DNA of 64,000 nucleotides from the NCBI GenBank assembly GCA_963170125.1, contig CAUJFI010000025.1:1-64000 (forward strand), given 5' to 3'. This DNA is from Deinococcota bacterium. GTDB taxonomy: Bacteria; Deinococcota; Deinococci; Deinococcales; Trueperaceae. A program made the position numbers and the translations under genes. This document shows, in pieces, positions 8,966 through 18,735 of the stretch. The notes under the pieces are model-generated. The model did not search any database, was not told the origin of the DNA, and was given only the letters and a program-made list of their open reading frames with translations. Positions within the stretch are counted from its first letter, which is position 1; each line of letters opens with the position of its first letter.

Positions 8966-10120
8966 GGTCTGCGCTACGAAGCGCGTCAACGTCGTCGTCG
9001 GGTAGAAGTACGCCAGGATGCGGCCGTAGTCGTAGCCGGCCTGGGCGAGAGCCCTGGCGCCGTACTGGCTCATGCCCACGCCGTGGCCCCACCCGTCGCC
9101 GCGCACGCTCAACGGCCCCTGCATCGAGAAGCGCATGGACTTCAGCCCCCAGCCGCGCGCCAGGCTCGTCAGCTGGCTGCCGCGGATGACCGCCGTGCCA
9201 CCGGTGCCGGCGACCTCGAGCGCGGCGACGCGACCCGACTCGCTCGTCTCGAGCACGCGCAGCGCGGTGACCGTCCCGACGCCGCGGCCGGCGGCCGTTA
9301 GGCTGGCGGAGACCGCGGCGCCGTCGAGTCGCGCCGTCCAGGCCCGGTGCGGCGTGCTGGAGGCCGCGTCCCGCACGGCCACGAGGTAGGGGTAGCTCGT
9401 GCCCCACACCTCCCTGCTCGAGGCGCCCATGCCGCCAGAGTCCGAATAGTAGTAGGTGCGGGCCGTGGCGCCGTCGTACGTGACGACGACGCCCGTCGTC
9501 GCCGCGACGGCGTCGTCCGTACGCGGCTGCTCGGCCTCGACGCCGCCGTACACCTGGCAGTCCGTAGTGGCGCATAGGTCGTAGCGGGCCTCCGGGTCGA
9601 GCGAGACGAGGGTGTACGAGCGCGACGCCACGGCCTGCGCCTTGAGCGCCTCCATGGGCCACGACGCGGCCATCTCCGCCGGCACGACGCCCCGCAAGTA
9701 CGCCTCCAGATCGAGGACGTTGACGACCTCTACCTCGTCGCCGACGGCGCTGAGGTGGATCGCGCCCCGGTAGTGGGTCCCGGACACCTCGAGGGTGCCA
9801 CCCTCGGCGGCGAGGACGAGCGACGTGCCGATCTCTCGATCGTCGACGACGAGATGGCCGTCCCGGGCGCCGACGGGCCAGGCCAGCGGCCCGGGCGTGA
9901 AGAACCCTCCCCTGTCGTCGACCACGCCGGAGTGCGCACCCCCCATGTTCACCGTGACGCTCTCCGTCACGGCCAGCAGGACCCGCACGGGCGTCGGCGC
10001 CGCCACGTAGGTCTGCGCCGCGGCGGAAGAGCCGCCGGACCACGCCAGGAGCGCCGCCAGGCAGACGCAGAGCACGGAGGCGGGAGGCGGTCGCCGGGCA
10101 GTGAGGTAGTGAAGGGGCAT
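8960..10120 (-). CDS. SpoIID/LytB-domain secreted protein
   Basis: 386 residues with an N-terminal export signal (hydrophobic SVLCVCLAALLAWSGG, small residues before AQTY). The SpoIID/LytB domain follows: EAYLRGVVPAEM near residue 138, EALKAQAVASRSYTL, TDCQVYGG, YYSDSGGM, and C-terminal GWGHGVGMSQYGARA near 340. Characterised members are lytic transglycosylases or amidase enhancers acting on peptidoglycan; outside spore formers the role is probably cell-wall remodelling. The ATG at 10120 is chosen because the frame further upstream is antisense to the neighbouring SDR gene. CATACT nine bases before the ATG could be its -10 box. Confidence 0.85.
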   Translation of the reverse strand: MPLHYLTARRPPPASVLCVCLAALLAWSGGSSAAAQTYVAAPTPVRVLLAVTESVTVNMGGAHSGVVDDRGGFFTPGPLAWPVGARDGHLVVDDREIGTSLVLAAEGGTLEVSGTHYRGAIHLSAVGDEVEVVNVLDLEAYLRGVVPAEMAASWPMEALKAQAVASRSYTLVSLDPEARYDLCATTDCQVYGGVEAEQPRTDDAVAATTGVVVTYDGATARTYYYSDSGGMGASSREVWGTSYPYLVAVRDAASSTPHRAWTARLDGAAVSASLTAAGRGVGTVTALRVLETSESGRVAALEVAGTGGTAVIRGSQLTSLARGWGLKSMRFSMQGPLSVRGDGWGHGVGMSQYGARALAQAGYDYGRILAYFYPTTTLTRFVAQTP

Positions 10121-10265
10121 CGCTCGCCAAGTATGACCCCTGCGCCCCCGGGCGCCGCAAGGGATAGCCCACACCGCCCCGGCGTGCCCGGTTCCGCGCC
10201 GCCGCATCTCCCGCCGGCCAGGCGTCATGGCGCCATCCGGCGGGTGAAGCGTGCGACCATAGGGC

Positions 10266-11117
10266 ATGTTCAGGCCTGACTTGCTGTTGGACAAGGTCGT
10301 GTTCGTAACGGGTGGGGGCAGCGGGCTCGGTCTCGCGATGACCCGCCGCTTCCTCGAGCTGGGCGCGAACGCCGTGATCGCGAGCCGCCGCCTGGAGCTC
10401 CTCGAAGAGCAAGCCGAGCGGCTCGCGGCCGAGTTCGGGCGCGCCGTGCTCCCCGTCGCCCTCGACGTCAGGGACCCGGAGGCCGTCGGAGCCGCGCTCG
10501 ACGCCGCGTTCGCGCGGTTCGGCAAGGTGGACGCGCTCGTGAACAACGCCGCCGGGAACTTCATCTCCCCCACCGAGTCCCTGTCGCATCGCGCGTTCGA
10601 CGCCGTCCTCGGCATCGTGCTGCACGGTAGCGTATACACGACGCTCGAGCTCGGCAAGCGCTGGATAGCGACCGGGGCGAAGGGAGCCGTCCTCTCGATC
10701 GCGGCCACCTACGCCGAGCGGGGCTCTGGCTACGTCGTGCCGTCGGCAGTCGCCAAGGCGGGCGTCGTCTCGCTCACGCGCTCACTGGCGGGAGAGTGGG
10801 GCAAGTACGGCATCCGCCTCAACGCCATCGCGCCGGGGCCGTTCCCCACCGAGGGGGCCTGGAGTCGCCTGATGCCGACGCCGGAGATCGAACGCCTCTT
10901 CGCGGACCAAGTGCCGCTAGGGCGCGTCGGGAACCATACGGAACTCGCCAACCTCGCGAGCTTCCTGCTCTCCGACGAGGCCGGCTTCATCACGGGCGAC
11001 CTCGTCTACATCGACGGCGGGGAGAGCGTGTACAACGCGGGCGAGTTCAACGTCCTCGACGCCGTGACGCGCGAACAGTGGGCGCAGCTGGCCGCCGAGC
11101 GCGCCAAGACGCGCTAG
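10266..11117 (+). CDS. SDR oxidoreductase, 2,4-dienoyl-CoA reductase-like
   Basis: 283-residue short-chain dehydrogenase. The nucleotide motif TGGGSGLG is at about residues 15-22, followed by ASRRLE (NADPH-type), DVRDPEAV and NNAAGNF. The sequence TYAERGSGYVVPSAVAKAGV around residue 150 matches the dienoyl-CoA reductase branch. There the classical YxxxK tyrosine is a serine (SAVAK) and the working tyrosine sits about ten residues earlier. The expected role is NADPH reduction of 2,4-dienoyl-CoA in beta-oxidation of unsaturated fatty acids. It overlaps the convergent minus-strand gene by four bases. Confidence 0.85.
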   Translation: MFRPDLLLDKVVFVTGGGSGLGLAMTRRFLELGANAVIASRRLELLEEQAERLAAEFGRAVLPVALDVRDPEAVGAALDAAFARFGKVDALVNNAAGNFISPTESLSHRAFDAVLGIVLHGSVYTTLELGKRWIATGAKGAVLSIAATYAERGSGYVVPSAVAKAGVVSLTRSLAGEWGKYGIRLNAIAPGPFPTEGAWSRLMPTPEIERLFADQVPLGRVGNHTELANLASFLLSDEAGFITGDLVYIDGGESVYNAGEFNVLDAVTREQWAQLAAERAKTR

Positions 11118-11533
11118 AGGTCGGTGCCCCCCGGCAGCGTGAGCGTGAAGAGGCCAGTCGCGTCCTGGTAGCGGACCAAGACCGTGTAGACCCCGCCGCC
11201 GTTCTCGAAGACGCGGTCGAGCGCCGCCCTCTGGCCGGCCGAGTAGGTCACCTCGTAGACCTTCGTCTCCGGGCCCGCCGCCTGGGAGGTCTGGAAGCTC
11301 GTCGGGCGTTGGTAGCGCACCTCGATGGTCACGGAGCCGCGCTTGACGTCGCCCGTGAAGCGCACGGGCATGTCGGTCCTCTGTGTCGTCCTGCGCGACG
11401 TCGTGGACGTGAAGTCCTTCTTGTACACGAACACGGGCGTCTGGCTCGGGATGCCCAGGTACCAACCCCGCGTCTCCCCAACGGCGAAGAAGACGATGGC
11501 GAGGACGACGATGAACCCGATGAAACCGCGCAT
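11114..11533 (-). CDS. Membrane-anchored hypothetical protein
   Basis: 139 residues: one N-terminal transmembrane segment (GFIGFIVVLAIVFFAVG), then an exported beta-rich domain with no recognised motif. The ATG at 11533 is favoured because GGTATACT, a good -10 box (11540-11545), ends exactly six bases before it, implying a leaderless transcript. The longer frame to 11578 has no such support. Function unknown. Confidence 0.65.
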   Translation of the reverse strand: MRGFIGFIVVLAIVFFAVGETRGWYLGIPSQTPVFVYKKDFTSTTSRRTTQRTDMPVRFTGDVKRGSVTIEVRYQRPTSFQTSQAAGPETKVYEVTYSAGQRAALDRVFENGGGVYTVLVRYQDATGLFTLTLPGGTDL

Positions 11534-11539
11534 GGTGGG

Positions 11540-11545
11540 AGTATA
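11540..11545 (-). promoter_or_regulatory. Leaderless-type -10 box
   Basis: TATACT on the minus strand, preceded by GG, ends six bases before the ATG of the membrane-anchored hypothetical gene. Confidence 0.6.
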
Positions 11546-11647
11546 CCGGCCCTCGGGCGGCGGCGCGGCGGGTTTCACCCCAACGCGCCGCCGTCCGGCG
11601 GCCGGTTCCGGTCGCCCCCAAGTAGGGCTAGGCCGGCGCGCCGGCGC

Positions 11648-14380
<2,733 letters not shown>

Positions 14381-14468
14381 GTCGTGCTCCCTAGCGGTGG
14401 TCACGGCTTCAGGTGGCGCGCTGCTCACGCGCGCTCGCTGAACCAAGTTTGGCGCTAGTCTATGTGAT
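14381..14468. promoter_or_regulatory. Divergent promoter region of acnA and its neighbour
   Basis: This 88-base gap must hold both promoters. For the plus-strand regulator, TAGTCT (14456-14461) ends seven bases before the ATG, fitting a leaderless start. I see no clean -35 or -10 for acnA. Operators, if any, would be shared. Confidence 0.4.
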
Positions 14469-15185
14469 ATGACAGCCTTACCTTCACATAGGAACCCGGC
14501 CACGTCCACCTACGACGACGCCCCACCGGCAAGGCATGGCGGTACGGCGCGCACGCTGATCGTCACGGACGAGCGCGCGGCCGAAGCCCTCACGGACCCG
14601 ACTACCCTGCGTCAGGTCGCCCCGTTCCTCGGGCGGACGCTCAGCGTCAGCGAGGCGGCCAAGGAGGTCGGCGAGAAGGCCAACACCACGCTGCGGCGCG
14701 TGCAGCGCTTCGAGCGGCTCGGCCTCCTCGAGGTGGCGGAGGTGGTCCCGAGGGCCGGGCGCGCCGTCAAGCGTTACCGCGCCACCGCGGACGTCTTCTT
14801 CGTGCCGTTCGAGGCGACGCACGCCGAGTCGCTCGAAGCGGCGCTGGCCGAGCGCGACACCTACTGGGAGCGCCTGCTCAGGCGCAACGTCGTGCGCGGC
14901 CGGCGCGAGGCCCTCGGCGACTGGGGCACGCGCTTCTACCGGGACGAGCGCGGCCACCTGCAGGTCCAGACGGCCGTGACCCCAGACGCCAACGCCACCA
15001 CGCTGGAGCCAGACGCCCCGGCCACCCTGTCGCTCTGGCGCGACCAGCTTCAACTCGACTTCGCCGACGCCAAGGAGCTCCAACGGGAGATGTTCGCCCT
15101 CGTCCAGCGCTACCAGCGGCGCGCGGGCTCGCAACGCTACCTGGTGCGCATGGGTCTCGCCCCCGTCCTCGACTCGCGCGTCTGA
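14469..15185 (+). CDS. Winged-helix transcriptional regulator (ArsR-like HTH)
   Basis: 238 residues. Residues about 40-105 form a helix-turn-helix: [22 protein letters not shown] then the recognition-type helix [16 protein letters not shown] and a basic wing [11 protein letters not shown]. The C-terminal part has no ligand-binding signature I recognise. The gene is divergent from acnA across 88 bases, so regulation of acnA or of itself is the simplest guess. There is no Shine-Dalgarno sequence, consistent with a leaderless mRNA. Confidence 0.65.
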   Translation: MTALPSHRNPATSTYDDAPPARHGGTARTLIVTDERAAEALTDPTTLRQVAPFLGRTLSVSEAAKEVGEKANTTLRRVQRFERLGLLEVAEVVPRAGRAVKRYRATADVFFVPFEATHAESLEAALAERDTYWERLLRRNVVRGRREALGDWGTRFYRDERGHLQVQTAVTPDANATTLEPDAPATLSLWRDQLQLDFADAKELQREMFALVQRYQRRAGSQRYLVRMGLAPVLDSRV

Positions 15186-15199
15186 GGGCCCGGTGCTAT

Positions 15200-15278
15200 C
15201 GCGCGCAGCGCTGGCCCACTCGCGCGGAGCGTGGGCCTACCCGCGCGGAGCGCGGGCGCTCACCCGCATCCCACCCGC
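15200..15278. repeat. GC-rich imperfect repeats with hairpin potential
   Basis: Two near-copies of a CGCGCGGAGCG-containing unit occur, each inside a short inverted repeat (GCCCAC/GTGGGC and CCCGCG/CGCGGG). They fill the gap after the winged-helix gene and could serve as its terminator, although there is no T tract. Confidence 0.4.
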
Positions 15279-15283
15279 GCCGG

Positions 15284-15289
15284 TAACAT
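15284..15289 (+). promoter_or_regulatory. Leaderless-type -10 box
   Basis: TAACAT preceded by GG ends six bases before the ATG at 15296. Confidence 0.55.
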
Positions 15290-15295
15290 GAGGCC

Positions 15296-15724
15296 ATGGG
15301 AGCGCGAACTGCAACATCGGGAGCAAGCGGGGCAGGGGGCCCCGGCACGGCGGTACGGCGGACCCGGGCGGCGCCCGGCACCGGCGGCTGGGCGAGGTCG
15401 CTACTCTTCCTGACGCTCGTGGCGCTGCTGGGCGCTTGCGCTCCGACCGCCTTCGGACCGGGCGCCTCCACGGACCCCGTGGCGGCGGAGTTGGAACGCA
15501 CCGCCCAGGTCCTCTACCACCGCATGGAGCTCGGGCACCTGGAGACGGGCGTCTACACCACCAACGCCCTGATCGACGTCAAGCTGCCCGAGGGGGCCAG
15601 GTGGACGCTGCAGGAGTTCGCCACCGACGGCTCCAGCTACGTGCTCGTGCTGCGTTCGTCGCGCCTGGCGAGCACGGCCTGGCGGGTGTCGCCAAGGGGT
15701 GTGAGCCGCTTCACCCCCGGATGA
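15296..15724 (+). CDS. Putative lipoprotein, unknown function
   Basis: 142 residues. A basic N terminus of about 30 residues precedes a hydrophobic stretch and lipobox (LFLTLVALLGAC), so lipidation at the cysteine near residue 50 and membrane anchoring are likely. The mature domain (LYHRMELGHLETGVYTTNALIDVKLPEG and following) somewhat resembles the globular part of minor pilin-like proteins, but I cannot assign a family. The N-terminal region is longer than usual for a lipoprotein signal, so the true start may be further in. TAACAT six bases before this ATG favours the annotated start. Confidence 0.55.
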   Translation: MGARTATSGASGAGGPGTAVRRTRAAPGTGGWARSLLFLTLVALLGACAPTAFGPGASTDPVAAELERTAQVLYHRMELGHLETGVYTTNALIDVKLPEGARWTLQEFATDGSSYVLVLRSSRLASTAWRVSPRGVSRFTPG

Positions 15725-15750
15725 GGGCGCCGACCTAGTGAGCCAAGACG

Positions 15751-15776
15751 GCGGGCCCGGAGCGCGCCGGGCCCGC
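15751..15776. terminator. Hairpin between convergent genes
   Basis: A perfect 10-bp stem GCGGGCCCGG/CCGGGCCCGC with a six-base loop lies between the lipoprotein and trxA ends. No T tract is present on either side. Confidence 0.55.
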
Positions 15777-15812
15777 CCGCGGCACGTCGCCAACGCAAGG
15801 ACGCTGGCGCGT

Positions 15813-16142
15813 TCAGGCGGTGACGGGCACGTGCTTCTTGAGCCGCGCCTCGTAGTTGGCCTTCGATTGGGCGCCGACCATGACCTCGACAGGCTTGCCG
15901 TCCTTGAAGAGCATGACCGTCGGGATGCTCATGACGCGGTACTCCTGCGCCACTCGCATGTTGTCGTCGACGTTGAGTTTGCCCACTTTCACTTTGCCGG
16001 CGTAGTCGGAAGCGAGCTCCTCGATGACCGGTCCCACCATGCGGCACGGCCCGCACCACGGGGCCCAGAAGTCCACTAGGACGAGGCCGGAGCCGGTCTC
16101 GGAAGCGAAGTTGCCGTCGGTGAGTTCGAGCGAGTTGGCCAT
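15813..16142 (-). CDS. trxA: Thioredoxin
   Basis: 109 residues, full thioredoxin length. The active site WCGPC is at residues 29-33, preceded by VDFWA, and the cis-proline loop SIPTVMLF follows near residue 74. It is the general cytoplasmic disulfide reductant, recycled by thioredoxin reductase (not in this window). GGAGGAG lies about nine bases before the ATG. A small open frame just upstream is described separately. Confidence 0.96.
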   Translation of the reverse strand: MANSLELTDGNFASETGSGLVLVDFWAPWCGPCRMVGPVIEELASDYAGKVKVGKLNVDDNMRVAQEYRVMSIPTVMLFKDGKPVEVMVGAQSKANYEARLKKHVPVTA

Positions 16143-16160
16143 GTTCTCTGTTCTCCTCCC

Positions 16161-16220
16161 TCAAGCGTGCTCGCGGGTGCACACCACTTGAGTGCCCCTG
16201 CGGCGGCGCGCCGAGGGCAT
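16161..16220 (-). CDS. Possible 19-codon leader ORF before trxA
   Basis: An ATG at 16220 sits seven bases after a TAACCT -10-like box (16228-16233) and opens a 19-codon frame. It is arginine-rich, with one cysteine. The TGA stop runs directly into the trxA Shine-Dalgarno sequence (TGAGGGAGGAG). If the box is real, the transcript would begin at or near this ATG. It could be an upstream coupling peptide or chance. Confidence 0.3.
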   Translation of the reverse strand: MPSARRRRGTQVVCTREHA

Positions 16221-16274
16221 GCCGCTTAGGTTACTTGCCGCGGCCGCCCCGCGCATGTAGCCGGCTGGACACGC

Positions 16275-17459
16275 TCAACCCCACGCCACGAGGTCGGCGG
16301 CCGGAGCGCCGCGCACCACGCGCGGGGGCAACATACCGAGGGCCTTGTACCCCCCCTTGACCGCGGCGCGCAACGCGGCGCGGGGGTTGAGCTTCTTGCC
16401 CTGGACGGCGAGCGCCTCCGCCACGTCGTGGGTGACGTCGAGGTCGGGGCTCGACCCGCGCGAGTCCGTGCCGAACGCGACCTCCACGCCGTGCTTCGCG
16501 TAGAGGGTCCAGGGGAAGGTGCCGCACTCGAGCGCGGCGTTGGAGCGCGGGCAGTGCACGACCACGGCGCCTACCCGCACCAGCAGGCGCGCGTCGTCGT
16601 CGTCGACGTGGACGCCGTGGACCAGCGTCGGCCCGGCCGCGAGGACGCCGAGGTCGTGGAGGTAGCGCACGGGGCGTACGCCCGTGGCGGCGAACGCGAA
16701 GCCCGCCCGGGCGAGCGACTCCGCCAGCGCCCCGCTGCCCCGCAAGTGGAGCTCGAGCTCGGCCGGGCTCTCCGCGACGTGGATGGCGAGGGGTAGCCGC
16801 TCCGCGGCGGCGTACGCGGCGAGCCTGCCCAGCAGGGGGGCGCTCACGGTGTGCGGCGTGTGGGGCGAGAGGCCGACGCGCATGCCGCCGCGGCGCTCGA
16901 GCGCCCTGAAGCGGGCCAACGTCTGGACGGTGGTGGCGAACACCGCGTCAGCGTCCTCCGGGCGCGGGGCGAAGACCTCCCAGTAGGCGACGCCCGTCAA
17001 CGCGTCCTGGCCGAGCAGGTACTCCATGGTGGCAGCATCAGTCACGATGTCGCCTATCACGCGGGTGCCGGCCGCGCTCAGCTCGGCCACCCCCAGCTTG
17101 GCGGCCGTCACACCCCGGTGGCCGCCGCGCGCGTGGGCTACGACGGCCCCGATGAAGCCGGTGTACGGGCCGGGCGTGTGCGACATGGTCGTCAGGTCGA
17201 GGTGGGTGTGAGCGTTGACGACGGGCGGCGACACGGCGAAGCCGCACTCGACGACCTGGGCGTCCGGGTAGGTCGAGCGCGCCTCGGTCATGGTGCTCGT
17301 TCGCACGACGCTCGCGACGCCCGGGGCCAGCTGCACCGTCACGGCGCCGTCCTCGCGCGGCAGCCCGAGCCCGTCGTACACGACCTGGGCGTGGGCCACC
17401 ATGCGTCCGTAACCCCGTCCGGCGCCCCCGATGACCTCGGGCAGGGGGCGTACGGCCAT
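16275..17459 (-). CDS. mqnX: Amidohydrolase, probable aminodeoxyfutalosine deaminase
   Basis: 394-residue metal-dependent hydrolase of the cytosine-deaminase-like group. Metal ligands are visible: HTH at residues 84-86 (VNAHTHLDLT), a histidine in AIHVAESPAE, the histidines of VHGVH and the aspartate of FGTDSRGSSPDLD. Its ATG overlaps the mqnC stop as TGATG, so the two are translationally coupled. In the futalosine pathway an amidohydrolase can deaminate 6-amino-6-deoxyfutalosine to futalosine (MqnX). The coupling to mqnC makes that role likely, but the family also deaminates other purine-like substrates. Confidence 0.7.
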   Translation of the reverse strand: MAVRPLPEVIGGAGRGYGRMVAHAQVVYDGLGLPREDGAVTVQLAPGVASVVRTSTMTEARSTYPDAQVVECGFAVSPPVVNAHTHLDLTTMSHTPGPYTGFIGAVVAHARGGHRGVTAAKLGVAELSAAGTRVIGDIVTDAATMEYLLGQDALTGVAYWEVFAPRPEDADAVFATTVQTLARFRALERRGGMRVGLSPHTPHTVSAPLLGRLAAYAAAERLPLAIHVAESPAELELHLRGSGALAESLARAGFAFAATGVRPVRYLHDLGVLAAGPTLVHGVHVDDDDARLLVRVGAVVVHCPRSNAALECGTFPWTLYAKHGVEVAFGTDSRGSSPDLDVTHDVAEALAVQGKKLNPRAALRAAVKGGYKALGMLPPRVVRGAPAADLVAWG

Positions 17460-18625
17460 CAGCGCGCGGTCAGGGCCTCGGCGACGCGGGGTTGGCCGGA
17501 GGGCGTGCTCGGGAGCGCCGGCAGGTCGAACTCGCTCGGGTCGACGCGCCGGAGGACGTTGTAGAGCGAGTCGCGTTGGGCCGGCCGGTAGCCGGCGTCG
17601 ACGATCTGCCTCACGATCTCGCTCTCGGGCGTGTTGCTGTGCTTGGCTCCGGCCTGCGAGACGACGTTCTCCTCGAGCATGGTCGAGCCGAAGTCGTTGC
17701 AGCCGAAGTAGAGGGCCGTCTGCGCCACCTTGTAGCCCATGGTGGGCCAGGACGCCTGGAAGTTGACCACGTTGTCGAGGAGCAGCCGGCTGACCGCGAC
17801 GTTCTGCAAGTACTCGTGCGCCCCGGCGCCCGGCGCCTTGCCGTGGATGCGCACACCCTCCGTCTGGAGCGTCCAGGAGATGAAGGCCGAGAAGCCGTTG
17901 CCGTGCGTGGCGGCGGCGCGGTCCTGCTGGTCGCGCACGCGCATGAGGCTGGCGACGCGCTGGGCGTGCGTCTCGCCGAAGCCGATGACCATCGTGGCTG
18001 TCGTGTACAGCCCCAGCTCCTGGGCCTCGCTCATGACGCGGATCCACTCGTCGGCCGAGATGCGCCCCGGGGAGACGTGCTTGGCGTGGCGCACCTCGTC
18101 GACCAGCATCTCGCCGCCGCCGCCCGGCAGGCCGTCCAAGCCGGCGGCCTGGAGCGCGACGAGCACCTCCCGAGTGTCCATGCCGGTGAGGCCCGCCATG
18201 CCCTTGATCTCCTCGGGGCTGAACGCCTCGACGCGGATGGTCGGGTGCCGCTCCTTGAGGTGGCGCATGAGGTCGAGGTACCAGTCGAACGGCAGGTAGC
18301 GGTTCACCCCGCCCTGCATGAGGATGCGGCTCCCGCCGACGGCCTCCAGCTCGACGATCTTCTGCGAGATCTCGTCGAAGCTCAACGTGTAGGCGTCCGC
18401 CTGGCGCCGCGTGCGGTAGAAGCCGCAGAAGGCGCAGCCGACGGAGCAGACGTTGGAGTAGTTGATGTTGCGGTCGATCAGGTACGTGACGGTCTCGGGG
18501 TCGGTGCGCAGCGCGCGGGCGGAGTCGGCCGCCGCGGCCAGGTCGAAGAGCGGCAACGAGTAGAGCTCGAGCGCCTCGTCCGGTGTCAGGCGCGCGCCGG
18601 AAGCGGCCTTGCTCAAGAGGCTCAT
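17459..18625 (-). CDS. mqnC: Cyclic dehypoxanthinyl futalosine synthase MqnC
   Basis: 388-residue radical-SAM enzyme that cyclises dehypoxanthine futalosine in futalosine-dependent menaquinone synthesis. The radical cluster cysteines are C60, C64 and C67 (CSVGCAFCGFYR). NINYSNVC, LMQGGVNRYLPF, EAFSPEEIKGM, LPGGGGEML and FSAFISWTLQTEG are diagnostic. CofH of F420 synthesis and MqnE are relatives, but the GGGGEML/SWTLQ combination and coupling to a nucleoside-deaminase-like gene support MqnC. Menaquinone is implied as respiratory quinone. Confidence 0.92.
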   Translation of the reverse strand: MSLLSKAASGARLTPDEALELYSLPLFDLAAAADSARALRTDPETVTYLIDRNINYSNVCSVGCAFCGFYRTRRQADAYTLSFDEISQKIVELEAVGGSRILMQGGVNRYLPFDWYLDLMRHLKERHPTIRVEAFSPEEIKGMAGLTGMDTREVLVALQAAGLDGLPGGGGEMLVDEVRHAKHVSPGRISADEWIRVMSEAQELGLYTTATMVIGFGETHAQRVASLMRVRDQQDRAAATHGNGFSAFISWTLQTEGVRIHGKAPGAGAHEYLQNVAVSRLLLDNVVNFQASWPTMGYKVAQTALYFGCNDFGSTMLEENVVSQAGAKHSNTPESEIVRQIVDAGYRPAQRDSLYNVLRRVDPSEFDLPALPSTPSGQPRVAEALTAR

Positions 18626-18723
18626 GGGCGAGAGTCTAACACCGGCCGCGCGGGACGCCGGTCCCGGCGGTGACGCTAGGTGCGGCCGCCGCGGAGCTGT
18701 GTACTCGGATGTCGACGGCCAGG

Positions 18724-18729
18724 TAAACT
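18724..18729 (+). promoter_or_regulatory. Leaderless-type -10 box
   Basis: TAAACT preceded by GG ends six bases before the ATG at 18736. There is no clear -35. Confidence 0.55.
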
Positions 18730-18735
18730 AGTCAC

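Noticed and set aside
10121-10708. SpoIID-domain protein with about 196 extra N-terminal residues
   Set aside because: The extension is antisense to the SDR gene and would bury the clear signal peptide that starts at 10120.
15187-15295. CRISPR-like repeats
   Set aside because: Only two imperfect short GC units with no uniform spacers and no cas genes. They fit hairpins or a terminator better.
17459-18625. F420 FO-synthase subunit CofH
   Set aside because: The radical-SAM core is shared, but the motifs and the coupled nucleoside-deaminase-like gene fit MqnC. No cof genes are nearby.
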